Source: Sphingobium faniae (GTDB lineage: Bacteria > Pseudomonadota > Alphaproteobacteria > Sphingomonadales > Sphingomonadaceae). Taken from it: a DNA stretch of 64,000 bases. The stretch is from assembly GCA_900100475.1 (NCBI GenBank), contig FMTU01000007.1, positions 62,001-126,000 of the forward strand, written 5' to 3'. The position numbers and the translations under genes are program-made. Shown one piece after another: positions 16,416 to 25,188 of the stretch (position 1 is the first letter of the stretch; each line of letters begins with the position of its first letter). The notes under the pieces are model-generated. The model saw nothing but the letters and a program-made list of their open reading frames with translations, did not search any database and was not told the origin of the DNA.

Positions 16416-19400
16416 TCAATCATCCGCAAAATCGCCGAGTGACCATTCAGCCTCGTCGTCGGACCTGATCTGGGCAGCTCTCACTGCAATGGCGCGATAG
16501 CTGGAGTCGATAGCTGCTTCGGGGACAACAGCCGAAGCCACGGGGACGCTGTCCGCTTCCCACGCAATCCCGTCCAGCTCGGCTGTTACCGCTCGCTCGA
16601 TCAGTGAGCCATCGTCAGGCAGGTCTTCACCACCCTGGAGCATTCCTGCAAGCAGGTGCCGATCAACCCAGTACCGGGGCTTCTCGATTGACCGCGAGGC
16701 ATCGGCCAGAATACGCTGCCCCAGAGGCGACTGCCACCTGAGCACACCACAGTCGTGGAGCTCGCCCGAGAGTTCACGAAGCAATGTCTGAAGTGCCGGC
16801 CCGGGATGGTGAGGCAGCTGCCAGTCGCTCTGCGGAGCACAGGAAATGACGTCCAGACTGCACAGAAGTGCCATCAGGCCCGCCGAAAGATGTGAAGCGA
16901 CCGGGCGATTGAGAATCCGGTTACCTGCCATCCAGTTCAGATGCCCGCGTGCGGCCAGTTCGAGGCATGCGGCAAGCACCCGATCCAGCTCCGGAAGATC
17001 ATACCCAGCTTCCTGTCTCGGCTGGAAGTGAAGATGAAACGCTCCCCCGGCGTCCTCTGCGTACCCCTTCCAGAACGCCCTTTCGGCTTCGCCGATCGGC
17101 CACGCCTCAACGGTCACCACGGACAGGAGGCTCTCAAAAAGGCCCGCGCTCGCGTGCTCGCTCCCCCAGACGCAGAGTGCGTGTTCGGCAGCCGGACTCC
17201 ATAGAGGGTAAGTGCCCCATGGTTCCCCCGCCCGCCTTGCCAGTGCGTATAGACGCATCTGCTTCTCGTTGAGCAGAGCCTCAGGCGGGCGCAGGATCAC
17301 GTCCTCCGTGGTCGGCACGACTGCACGCAACCCGTAAACGCCCGGCAGCACTCTGGTGAACAACTCGCGATGCATCAGCAGGGTCGGACCAGCGCTACTG
17401 GCACGATCCACCAATTCACCAGCGTAGGCGATCAACTCGGAAAGGGGGCGAGGTCCCTGCTTCAGCAGGTAGTCCTGCAGCAGGTCCGCCAGCGTCTGGC
17501 TGTCGGATACCTCCGGTTCATCCTGATATTCCGGGTCGATGGTCTCGGATATTCGCTCCACGCCACCTGGCTGAGGTGCGATCGCGAACCAGCGGTCATC
17601 GTCCCCCTCAAGAAAAAGATGCGCATGGCGAGACATGAGAGAGACGACATATCGGGACGAAAGCGGCTCCTGTCCGCGCTGCCGCGAAAAGAGCGTCGCG
17701 AGCTCCGGGCTGACAGAGGGTCTGCCATCTGCACCGAGCAGGCGATGCAGATCGACGATACGGCTGTGCGACCGCCGGCTGCCAGCTCCAAGAACATAAC
17801 CCTCGTGCAGGTCCATGCCGAACCGGAGCGCTATGACCATCCGGTCGAGCCTGCTCCCCGAGGAAACAGGTAGCGAGGCAATCGGACGGGGCAATGGCAT
17901 CTCGGAAAGCGCCCGCTCAAGTCTGTCGGCCATCTGATCAAGCAGGGCGATATTGACGTCCGGAGAACACCAGCCGGTGCCCCACGGCTGCGCGATGGCG
18001 TCGAAGACTTCTGACAGGGAACGATCCCCGATTTCCATCAGGAGCTGAATCTCCGGCTGGATGGACGCACCTGCTTCGAAGTCACGTCGTGTGATATAAG
18101 CTTTGCCGTCCTCGAGCCGGCTCCATATAGTCCGCGCGCTCTCCTGAAGGATCCCCAACACGGGAAAAAGTCTTGCTGCCATCCGCATCTTGGCGAAGGC
18201 CTTGCTTTCAATCTGTTGGACCCGTTGTCGGGTCACGCCATAGTCGAAAGCTATCTCCTCCAGTGTACGTTTTCCGGTGCCATCAAAGCCGTACCTCCTG
18301 CAGATGACGTCACGGGATCGCTCATCGAGGTTTCGCAGGAGTTCCCCTGCGAGCTCTTCTGCTGATCGGATCTCGGTAGAGGCAAGGTCGTCAAGCGCAA
18401 ATCGGCGCAGGTTTGTGATCAAATTTTGCAGGCTCGCGAGCCGCTCATCTGGAAGTGTGCTTTCGTCGAGCAGGATGGACGACAGCTCCGAGGCGTCATG
18501 TTCCGGGATTCCGGCTGCCTTGAACAGATCCTCAGTCAGGCTGCCGCACAGCGAATGCAGTTCTGTTCCACTCCGCCGCCCGAAGTTCCGCATTTCGCCA
18601 AGGCGACGGAAATGACCATTCCAGTCAGCCAGCAGTTCACCCATCGCGAGATCGTTATAGGAGGACGTCTCCACGGCATTGGTCAGCCTCTGCGAAGCTC
18701 CAAGCGCCCGACAGACTTCACCAAGGCGAATTTCGCTGAACAGCCCAGTGAGCCGCTCCCTCATCGCTGCCATCCGATCGATGCACGATCCGGTTGCGGG
18801 ATCATGCTCCTCGGCCTCGGAGACGACGGCGGATTCGACAGCTATCGTCCCCGCATCTGCCGCTACGCTGTGGCGCTCAATGAGGAGCTGAAGTTCAAGG
18901 ATCGATTTCGTGCCCATCCCGGGAACGAGTCGGCACCGCTGGGCGAGCGCTGCCAGATCCAAAGCAGCCTCAGCGATCTTCACTTTGGCGAGCGGTGACC
19001 GGTTGATGCAGTTGGTCAGCCGAACGGACGCGCCGTATCTGGCAACAAGTGAGGCAAGGTCAGGCTCGTTGATGCGCTCCTCCACCACCACCCCGTCCAC
19101 CTTGACCGGGGAGGCTGGAGGATGAGCTTTATCGGCGTTGCTCGTGTTCGATTGCCCCCTGCCACCGCGCTCATGATCCGCAGTGATGGGGCGAACCGCT
19201 TTGGGCGTTTGCGCCGTTTCATGGATTGTGGTCTTGGCGACAGCGCCGTACCAGGAAAGCATGGAACGCAGCATCGTCGGTCCGGCAACGCTCAGAACCA
19301 TGGCGGGCCTGGGTCTCTCGCGTGAGCCGGGACGATGTCCGAGGCGGGGCGGAAGGTCAGGATGGCGTCCCTGGGGCTGATCGTATTTACGAAGCACAAC

Positions 19401-19670
19401 CGCGGGCGGGAAGCCGAGCTTCGGATCGTGCTCCACCCATATGCGATGTGGATCAGTATCTTTCTGCAGAGCGATCTGTCGGCCGTCCTCGAGTGCAAAT
19501 GCAATCATGGCTCCCGAATCCACAATGGGAGTGCCCAGACGGGTGAGCAGTTCTTCCGTCGACCAATCCTGCTTCGTAGTCACCTTATCCACACCCGACC
19601 GTCTGAATGGTGCCAACAGGGAAGAAACAAGCGATACAGTCGCCGCCTTCCATTTCATATGATCGTCCAC
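16416..19670 (-). CDS. Giant alpha-CTD-like / sigma region 4 fusion protein, first gene of the MORC/Z1 operon
   Basis: 1084 residues from GTG 19670 (ATG 19658 also possible). After a variable N-terminus, two segments look like RNA polymerase alpha C-terminal helix-hairpin-helix units: residues 215-265 (VRLTNCINR ... VPGMGTKSILEL) and 323-375 (QRLTNAVET ... MRNFGRRSGTELHSL). Residues 445-498 are a clear sigma-70 region 4: LDERSRDVICRRYGFDG followed by TLEEIAFDYGVTRQRVQQIE. The C-terminal 550 residues contain winged-helix-like repeats (around 690-860) and no catalytic motif that I see. The stop overlaps the GHKL ATPase start region. It could target the system to transcribing RNA polymerase or to promoter-like DNA, or be its regulator; all three are inference. 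No family name is known to me for this architecture. Confidence 0.75.
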   Translation of the reverse strand: MDDHMKWKAATVSLVSSLLAPFRRSGVDKVTTKQDWSTEELLTRLGTPIVDSGAMIAFALEDGRQIALQKDTDPHRIWVEHDPKLGFPPAVVLRKYDQPQGRHPDLPPRLGHRPGSRERPRPAMVLSVAGPTMLRSMLSWYGAVAKTTIHETAQTPKAVRPITADHERGGRGQSNTSNADKAHPPASPVKVDGVVVEERINEPDLASLVARYGASVRLTNCINRSPLAKVKIAEAALDLAALAQRCRLVPGMGTKSILELQLLIERHSVAADAGTIAVESAVVSEAEEHDPATGSCIDRMAAMRERLTGLFSEIRLGEVCRALGASQRLTNAVETSSYNDLAMGELLADWNGHFRRLGEMRNFGRRSGTELHSLCGSLTEDLFKAAGIPEHDASELSSILLDESTLPDERLASLQNLITNLRRFALDDLASTEIRSAEELAGELLRNLDERSRDVICRRYGFDGTGKRTLEEIAFDYGVTRQRVQQIESKAFAKMRMAARLFPVLGILQESARTIWSRLEDGKAYITRRDFEAGASIQPEIQLLMEIGDRSLSEVFDAIAQPWGTGWCSPDVNIALLDQMADRLERALSEMPLPRPIASLPVSSGSRLDRMVIALRFGMDLHEGYVLGAGSRRSHSRIVDLHRLLGADGRPSVSPELATLFSRQRGQEPLSSRYVVSLMSRHAHLFLEGDDDRWFAIAPQPGGVERISETIDPEYQDEPEVSDSQTLADLLQDYLLKQGPRPLSELIAYAGELVDRASSAGPTLLMHRELFTRVLPGVYGLRAVVPTTEDVILRPPEALLNEKQMRLYALARRAGEPWGTYPLWSPAAEHALCVWGSEHASAGLFESLLSVVTVEAWPIGEAERAFWKGYAEDAGGAFHLHFQPRQEAGYDLPELDRVLAACLELAARGHLNWMAGNRILNRPVASHLSAGLMALLCSLDVISCAPQSDWQLPHHPGPALQTLLRELSGELHDCGVLRWQSPLGQRILADASRSIEKPRYWVDRHLLAGMLQGGEDLPDDGSLIERAVTAELDGIAWEADSVPVASAVVPEAAIDSSYRAIAVRAAQIRSDDEAEWSLGDFADD

Positions 19671-19837
19671 GTTTCACGCATGGAGAACGAGCAATAGGGG
19701 CCCGGTCTGGACATGCCGCTCATGGCTGACATGCTTTCAGGCTGCTTCATGACGCCCCCTTTCCTGACTGCAATGGCCGATCAAAACGACAGAACCGGTC
19801 GCAGAAAGGAATTGATATCCGCTTAAGTCACGTCCCA
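19671..19837. other. Intergenic region upstream of the MORC/Z1 operon
   Basis: 167 bases between the RNAP-mimic gene start and the end of the DUF2779 gene, both on the minus strand. No ORF or strong hairpin seen. It should hold the operon promoter, though I could not pick a confident -35/-10 pair. Confidence 0.35.
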
Positions 19838-21325
19838 TCAGATTGTCCGCGGCTCTGCAAGATGACGTGCCAGAACGATCATTGCCTCGGTGTCACGGCC
19901 ACAATAGGCGCGGAGTCCGGAATCAATCTGCGCCCGCCGCTCGCCGTCCGTTTCCACTCTGATGGCTTCCAGATAGGCCTCCTGAGCATGCGCGCCGTCC
20001 TTCACATCCAGCTCTGAATAGTCGAGGCTGGCATCAATCGTCGGCAGCACCGCCTTGATCGACCAGCTTCCGCGCTGGTCGCGGTGATACCAGCAGGCGC
20101 GGGTCACCGGCAGAAGGTCCACAATACGATCTGCCAGCGCTTCGAGAGCGTCAGCCAGGTCCGGGAACTGCGCAGCGAGCCCTCGAATGCACTGCCGCTC
20201 GAAAGGCGCATTGTAGGCAATGATCGCCCCGGCTGCCGGCAGCTTCGCCACCAGTTCCTCCGCGCAGGCACGCCGCGGATCCAGGCCGTCGATGCTCAGG
20301 AACTCATGATGGTCAATGTCGCCACCCTCATGCTCGACATGCGCCGAAAACTGGAACGGCACCTGCTGATAGGGCCGGGTGCCAATCCATCTCGGGACAG
20401 CGAAGGCGATGGTTTCGAAATCAAGCCATGTCCGCGGGAATGTCCATGCAGCCATTGCGGCCCTGGCGCCTGCCACATCATGCCACGGCTCTCCGGTCAT
20501 GGTCGCGCGGTGAACACGCCTGTGGACCTCGCTCTTGAGCTCTGACGGATCGACATCGGCCAGATTTTCGATGCCCATCTCCAGCCAGCGCTTCCCTCCA
20601 CCATTTGGAAGGATAGTGACCGGCCACTCTGGCCCAGCTGGAAGTGAGTTGTGGCAATGCATGGCAAACTCGCAGGGAAAGGGAGCGTCGCAATGCGGAC
20701 CGGGAGCGGTCGCCGGGTCTGGCCCAGACAGAGTAGCGCGAGCATCGGCCACCGTTTCCGCACGACGGGCGATGATTGGCGCCGCTTCTGCCATCAATTC
20801 GGTATCGGAAAACAGACCAGCGAAATCGCTCTCGCGTTCCAGCGTGAAGCCAGTGTCGAGGTGGCGAATAGCCGCGCTGCTGATGGTAAGGCCTGCCTTT
20901 GCAGCGACCCAGAGCTGAGTGGCAAGATCCCCGACATGATAGGGCTTGGCCTTGGTCGAGCTTTTCACCTCTGCCATGCGCCACCCTCCCGAACCGTCCG
21001 GTTCGAGAATATCTATGCGGACCAGGACGCCATCATGCTCAAGCGTCGCTTCGAAGATGGGCTGTTCGTGCCCTCCCTCAAACAGGGTGCCGGTGGTTGC
21101 GAGAGCCGCGGAAAGATCAGGCTCGGCTTCCACCATAATGCCGTCGGGCAGAAGTGCGCAAGCCAGGGCACCAACCTCATGCCCTACCGCGAAGCGCGCT
21201 TCAGCCCCATCGTCCAGCACAGCCGCTTCGGGCTGGTGAACCGACAGCCAAAGCCGCCTCGGGCACTGCTCGAACATGGTGATTTTCGACTTGGAGAGGC
21301 CTGCACGACGTGTTCCGGCTATCAT
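19838..21325 (-). CDS. DUF2779 protein: Cas4-like nuclease fused to DEDD-type exonuclease-like domain
   Basis: 495-residue DUF2779 protein. The N-terminal half is a PD-(D/E)XK nuclease of Cas4/RecB type: Cys21 in FEQCPRRLWL, an Asp in VLVRIDILEPDG, MAEVKSSTKAK (E-x-K) and HVGDLATQLWVA. A downstream Cys group (HCDAPFPCEFAMHC), together with Cys21, could bind an iron-sulfur cluster as in Cas4/AddB. The C-terminal half begins RTWLDFETIAF, the D-x-E start of an RNase H-fold exonuclease-like domain, and ends with YCGRDTEAMIVLARHL, matching the last acid of that fold. The start overlaps the end of the upstream PD-(D/E)XK gene by 4 bases. DNA end processing is family-based inference. Confidence 0.85.
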   Translation of the reverse strand: MIAGTRRAGLSKSKITMFEQCPRRLWLSVHQPEAAVLDDGAEARFAVGHEVGALACALLPDGIMVEAEPDLSAALATTGTLFEGGHEQPIFEATLEHDGVLVRIDILEPDGSGGWRMAEVKSSTKAKPYHVGDLATQLWVAAKAGLTISSAAIRHLDTGFTLERESDFAGLFSDTELMAEAAPIIARRAETVADARATLSGPDPATAPGPHCDAPFPCEFAMHCHNSLPAGPEWPVTILPNGGGKRWLEMGIENLADVDPSELKSEVHRRVHRATMTGEPWHDVAGARAAMAAWTFPRTWLDFETIAFAVPRWIGTRPYQQVPFQFSAHVEHEGGDIDHHEFLSIDGLDPRRACAEELVAKLPAAGAIIAYNAPFERQCIRGLAAQFPDLADALEALADRIVDLLPVTRACWYHRDQRGSWSIKAVLPTIDASLDYSELDVKDGAHAQEAYLEAIRVETDGERRAQIDSGLRAYCGRDTEAMIVLARHLAEPRTI

Positions 21326-22437
21326 ATGGACTGCTCCGCCGTTTGCCGGATCCAGCCGAGATATGCGGCCAGTTGCGACCGGATCGCGGGATCATTGAGC
21401 TTGCGAGCATCAAAGCCGGGATAACCGGTCAGCGTCTTCGTACTGAGCGGGCCGACGATGTTGACCAGATCTTGATAGGCTCGCTGTCTCGCCTCAGCGG
21501 ACGCGAACGCCGGCCGATTTACGAGATAGGCGAGACAAAGCTGGATGGATCCCTTGCGCTCCGGACTCAGGCGCAGCGGGTAGAGAACGCCGCTCGAAGT
21601 TTCAAATTCGGAGATGATCGAGCCTTGGGACGATGTCACCACGGCTCTCCCGCCCGCGTCCTCGTTGAGTGAGATGAATATCTCAGCCGCTTTGACCACC
21701 TCATCACCGCATGGCGTCAGCCTCTGTCCTATCCACTCGTACCGGCTGATGGCGGGTAAGGAGGTTCGCGCCGCCTTCTCATTCTGCGCGCGTACCGTTT
21801 CTCCGATGATACGCGGCGTGAGGGCAGTAATGCCTCCTTGGCTCTCGAACCAGGAGAGTTCGACCGCTCTGACGTCGGCTTTCATCTGCTCGTTCAAAAA
21901 TTCGACGATGCGGGCGAGCTCCCGGGGGATGGTGTCAGCCACGAACACCATCTTGATACGGCCGGCAGCAAAGTTCGCATCGACCTGTTCCCAGAACTGC
22001 TCCGGGTCCGTACTGCCATTGAGGAATGCAGCGAGCTCGGCATCAGCGTCGATGTCCGCTTCTGCCATGGTCGCGGCGAAACTCTCGGCGATCCGCCCTC
22101 CCTGCCAGTAGGCAGTACCGTTGGCGGCATAATCGAGCATCTGCCCGACCACCTCCCTGCGGAGCCGGGTATCGACCGCGCGTTTGAGTTCCACCAGTAC
22201 GGGGATGCCGCTGCGGGTCACGAAGAGGTGATCGAGGGACCAGCGACCGCTGCCATCCTCCCGGTCCGCAATTGGCTGCTCGCGGCGGATCAGGAGAAGC
22301 GCCCCATCATCGTCGGCAATGAGTTCCGGATGGCGTGCAACGAGCATCTGCATGTAATCCTCGTCGCGCGGGACGGAAGGGCGCATCGCAGTCAGGGTGC
22401 CGTCACCGTCGACGGTGTAGATGACGCTGCGGCTCAC
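21322..22437 (-). CDS. PD-(D/E)XK nuclease-like protein
   Basis: 371-residue protein with a central nuclease-like core at about residues 65-100: LDHLFVTRSGIPVLVELKRA, giving the D ... E-x-K pattern, then VGQMLDYAAN, the usual following helix with a conserved Gln. The N-terminal 60 residues (DEDYMQMLVARHPELI) match the start of similar NucS/DUF-type proteins. GTG 22437 is preceded by GGTGAG and overlaps the stop of a 51-codon ORF (TCGTGA). The end overlaps the DUF2779 start by 4 bases. The specific family and substrate are not known to me. Confidence 0.75.
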   Translation of the reverse strand: MSRSVIYTVDGDGTLTAMRPSVPRDEDYMQMLVARHPELIADDDGALLLIRREQPIADREDGSGRWSLDHLFVTRSGIPVLVELKRAVDTRLRREVVGQMLDYAANGTAYWQGGRIAESFAATMAEADIDADAELAAFLNGSTDPEQFWEQVDANFAAGRIKMVFVADTIPRELARIVEFLNEQMKADVRAVELSWFESQGGITALTPRIIGETVRAQNEKAARTSLPAISRYEWIGQRLTPCGDEVVKAAEIFISLNEDAGGRAVVTSSQGSIISEFETSSGVLYPLRLSPERKGSIQLCLAYLVNRPAFASAEARQRAYQDLVNIVGPLSTKTLTGYPGFDARKLNDPAIRSQLAAYLGWIRQTAEQSI

Positions 22438-22589
22438 GACTGCTCACCAAGAATGAGATCAGCTGAACTGCGGCGTCCATCAAGGCCCGCTGGAACGCCC
22501 GAATAGGCGCGCTTCGAAGCCTCAGCCTGATGGCTGTAGCCCTGACGCGCCGGAGATGCCGAATGGCCCGCTTTCGTAAGAATCATCAT
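22434..22589 (-). CDS. Small ORF between WYL regulator and nuclease genes
   Basis: 51-codon ORF too short for most gene callers. It starts 6 bases after the WYL stop (ATG 22589 or 22586) and its TGA overlaps the GTG of the next gene, so it fills the gap between its neighbours exactly. The protein (MMILTKAGHSASPARQ ... ADLILGEQS) shows no recognisable domain. Reality is argued only by the coupled spacing; it might equally be a short translated linker. Confidence 0.4.
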   Translation of the reverse strand: MMILTKAGHSASPARQGYSHQAEASKRAYSGVPAGLDGRRSSADLILGEQS

Positions 22590-22595
22590 CCGTCT

Positions 22596-23633
22596 TCAGT
22601 TGGCCACTGCCACGACAGAACAGGTCGTATCCTGATCCTGCCGAAGCCCATCCAGCATCCCTCCGGCTGCGGCGAGGCGCTCCCGCATCATTGCGATCAG
22701 CGGCTGAGGCGATTCGATCACCAGGTCGCCAGCCCAGGTGAAGAGATGTTCGGCGAGCTCCCGAAGTCCTCCGGAGGTGAAGCTGATCCTTATCCCCCCA
22801 TCAACGAGATTCTCGGTCTGCTGCGTGCGGTGGAAGCGCCACTGACGGGCTCGTGCAGTCGCATGCGGAAGGATGCGAAGCACGACATGCTGCTTCTCGT
22901 CCCGCCAGACACCAAAACTCTCGCCCAGCCAGTCATCAAGGCTCCAGTCATCGGGAGCGCACCCCAGCATGTCGCTGACGCGCACGTTCATCATGCGGTC
23001 CAGTCGGTAATAGACTGGCTGGTCTGCCCGATCGGGCATCTTCCCCACAAGATAAGTCAGCGGGCCATGCACAAGACCATAGGGAATGACGCGACGCCAG
23101 CGGGCTTCCGGACGCTCGTCGCTCGCATAGTCGAACTCCATGCAACATCCTGCCAGGATCGCCTGCTGAACCGCACCTATCGTCTCAGGGGCGACCGAAG
23201 CAACCGGGCCAGCGCCGACCATGGTGCGCTGTAGCCGCGTAAGTGCGTCCAGATCAGGCTCGATCCGTCGCTTCTCGCGGTCATCAAACGCGCCCTTCAC
23301 TTTGGCCAGCAGGCCGGAAAGCTCTCTGGCCCGCACCTCCTGGCCAGCCTCACGGCGCCCGACCACCTCAGCCTGCAGTGCGGCAACCTCGGCGGCCGTC
23401 GGACGTGTGAAGACGCGCCTCAGGCTGTCCCTGATCCGGAAGCGCTTGCGGCGATCATCCATGAACTCATCGAGATCAAAATGCTGCGCAATGATGTCCC
23501 GCATCCGCTCGGCGGTACGCCGGTTGACCCCGAGCAACTCTCCCATCTCGTCAAGCGTGAGCCCGTCAGAACTGTCAGCCAGCGCGTGGACCAGCATGAG
23601 AAGCCGGTCCAGTTTCCCCATTCGTTCGGTCAT
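22596..23633 (-). CDS. WYL-domain transcriptional regulator
   Basis: 345-residue regulator. The N-terminal winged HTH is at about residues 8-60 (LTLDEMGELLGVNRRTAERMRD). The WYL domain spans about residues 150-240 (CCMEFDYASDERPEARWRRVIPYGLVHGPLTYLVGK), and the C-terminal WCX-like extension ends near 320. WYL regulators of this layout (CapW/BrxR type) commonly repress neighbouring defence operons and sense a nucleotide ligand. It is the first gene of a four-gene minus-strand run with the 51-aa ORF, PD-(D/E)XK and DUF2779 genes, and it is divergent from the GIY-YIG-like gene with a 156-base spacer where an operator is expected. Confidence 0.9.
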   Translation of the reverse strand: MTERMGKLDRLLMLVHALADSSDGLTLDEMGELLGVNRRTAERMRDIIAQHFDLDEFMDDRRKRFRIRDSLRRVFTRPTAAEVAALQAEVVGRREAGQEVRARELSGLLAKVKGAFDDREKRRIEPDLDALTRLQRTMVGAGPVASVAPETIGAVQQAILAGCCMEFDYASDERPEARWRRVIPYGLVHGPLTYLVGKMPDRADQPVYYRLDRMMNVRVSDMLGCAPDDWSLDDWLGESFGVWRDEKQHVVLRILPHATARARQWRFHRTQQTENLVDGGIRISFTSGGLRELAEHLFTWAGDLVIESPQPLIAMMRERLAAAGGMLDGLRQDQDTTCSVVAVAN

Positions 23634-23789
23634 GTGCCCCCTGCGTCCGAAACTGTCGCATCGTTAATGCCGAACCGCGGGATGGCAAGTACCTCTAAAG
23701 AAAATATTGAAATGGATGGTCGTCCAACCTTACGCGCGCAAAAGATGCCGCAACAACCCAGCCAGACAAACTGAACATGAGCCAGACGG

Positions 23790-24359
23790 ATGCCTGATAT
23801 GGATTTCGATTTTGAACTTCTCAACGCGAAGGCTGCCCACCAGCTTCGAGCTACAGCGCTGCTCGTGGAGCGGGCTGGCAAACCCTCTCGAACGAGCTGG
23901 AACATTCCCTTCTCCGATCTGACAGGAAGTCGGCTGGACGAAATTACCGATGAGATCACGCTGGCTCTGGGCAAGAAGTGCCGCTCCCTCTATACCTTTC
24001 GTCTTCCGGACGAATGCAGTCCCGAAAAGGTCAGGGAAATGATCCTGCAGGCAAGGGGAGTGAATCCCGGGAACCGAGCCTACCCTCGGGTCAATCCTGT
24101 CGCGGCCGGTCGGAACAGCAGGTGCCTCTATGTCGGGACATCAAGGAAAACCGCAGCGCGGGTCAGGCAGCATCTGGGAGCGGGGAACGCCCGGACATAT
24201 GCGTTACACCTTTCATGGTGGGCGACCAGCCTGCCCGGGTCTGTTCTGCTCGATATTCATGAATATGGAGACGACACACCCGACGAGATGCTCGTCGTTC
24301 TGGAGGAGCAGCTCGCCCGTGAACTGGACCCGGTGCTTGGCCGACGGGGCAGCCGTTGA
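23790..24359 (+). CDS. GIY-YIG-like protein
   Basis: 189-residue protein. The C-terminal half contains CLYVGTSRKTAARVRQHLG followed by YALHLSWW, which resembles the YIG strand, conserved Arg helix and following segment of GIY-YIG nuclease folds. The expected GIY strand may be the preceding SLYTFRLP. The terminal LVVLEEQLARELDPVLGRRG resembles the family's last helix with its Glu. Active-site completeness is uncertain. Start at ATG 23790; ATG 23799 is an alternative. It faces the WYL gene across a short divergent region and is followed by the HEPN gene 130 bases downstream. Confidence 0.6.
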   Translation: MPDMDFDFELLNAKAAHQLRATALLVERAGKPSRTSWNIPFSDLTGSRLDEITDEITLALGKKCRSLYTFRLPDECSPEKVREMILQARGVNPGNRAYPRVNPVAAGRNSRCLYVGTSRKTAARVRQHLGAGNARTYALHLSWWATSLPGSVLLDIHEYGDDTPDEMLVVLEEQLARELDPVLGRRGSR

Positions 24360-24489
24360 CGTTTTCCGGACGGACGGGCGCTGCGCGACAAATGAAAGGT
24401 GATCCAAATTCGAGCCGCCAGGCGCGAGGGGCCGGAAGCCTCGGAGAAGCTCCCTTCCACACGGTCGGCGGATTGGCTACCTGACAGTC

Positions 24490-25188
24490 ATGACCAGTCG
24501 ACATGCTCCCGGCCATCCCCTGCATCCCGAATCGCTGAAGGACAAGCAGCGCACGCTCCGCGAGGGCTTCTCAATGCCGCTTACGCTACGCGTTCACCGG
24601 GCGCTATCATGGCTTCGGCGCGCGGAAGCGGAACAGCAGGATGAGGACGTCCGCTTCGTTCTGCTCTGGATCGGTTTCAATGCTGCCTATGCGGGAAACG
24701 TTGGTCTTGCCCTTGCAGGCGATAGTCGGCGAGAGCGCGACATGTTCAGCGAGTTCTTCGCCACGCTGGTCGCGTTCGATGGCAAACACCGCATCTATGA
24801 CATGGTATGGCAGCGTTTCAGCCAGGAAATCCGGCTTCTGCTCGATAACCGCTTCGTTTTTGCTCCTTTCTGGAATCATCATAATCAGATTGAGGGCTAC
24901 GACGACTGGAACGTCAGACTGGAGCGTGAGCGCGTGGCAATCGGCGGAGCGCTGCGGCGACAGGATACAGCGACGATCCTCTCGATTCTGTTCGGCCGCA
25001 TGTATGTTCTGCGCAACCAGCTGGTCCATGGCGGTGCGACCTGGAACAGCGAGGTCAATCGTGCGCAGGTCAGGGATGGAGCAGCACTGCTCGGCTGCCT
25101 GCTTCCCGTGTTCATCGATCTCATGATGGACAATCCCGACCATGAATGGGCTATGCCGCATTATCCGGTGATAGAGGAGAACGCCTGA
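24490..25188 (+). CDS. HEPN-domain protein
   Basis: 232-residue, mostly helical protein. The motif VLRNQLVHGG near residues 178-187 fits the R-x(4-6)-H (RNxxxH) catalytic signature of HEPN ribonucleases. Upstream helices LRVHRALSWLRRAEAE and FVLLWIGFNAAYAG are typical of a larger Apea-type HEPN group. HEPN proteins in defence islands act as RNA-cleaving toxins or effectors; here no obvious MNT antitoxin lies next door, though the GIY-YIG-like gene precedes it. RNase activity is inferred from the intact motif. It converges on the disrupted HTH gene. Confidence 0.72.
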   Translation: MTSRHAPGHPLHPESLKDKQRTLREGFSMPLTLRVHRALSWLRRAEAEQQDEDVRFVLLWIGFNAAYAGNVGLALAGDSRRERDMFSEFFATLVAFDGKHRIYDMVWQRFSQEIRLLLDNRFVFAPFWNHHNQIEGYDDWNVRLERERVAIGGALRRQDTATILSILFGRMYVLRNQLVHGGATWNSEVNRAQVRDGAALLGCLLPVFIDLMMDNPDHEWAMPHYPVIEENA

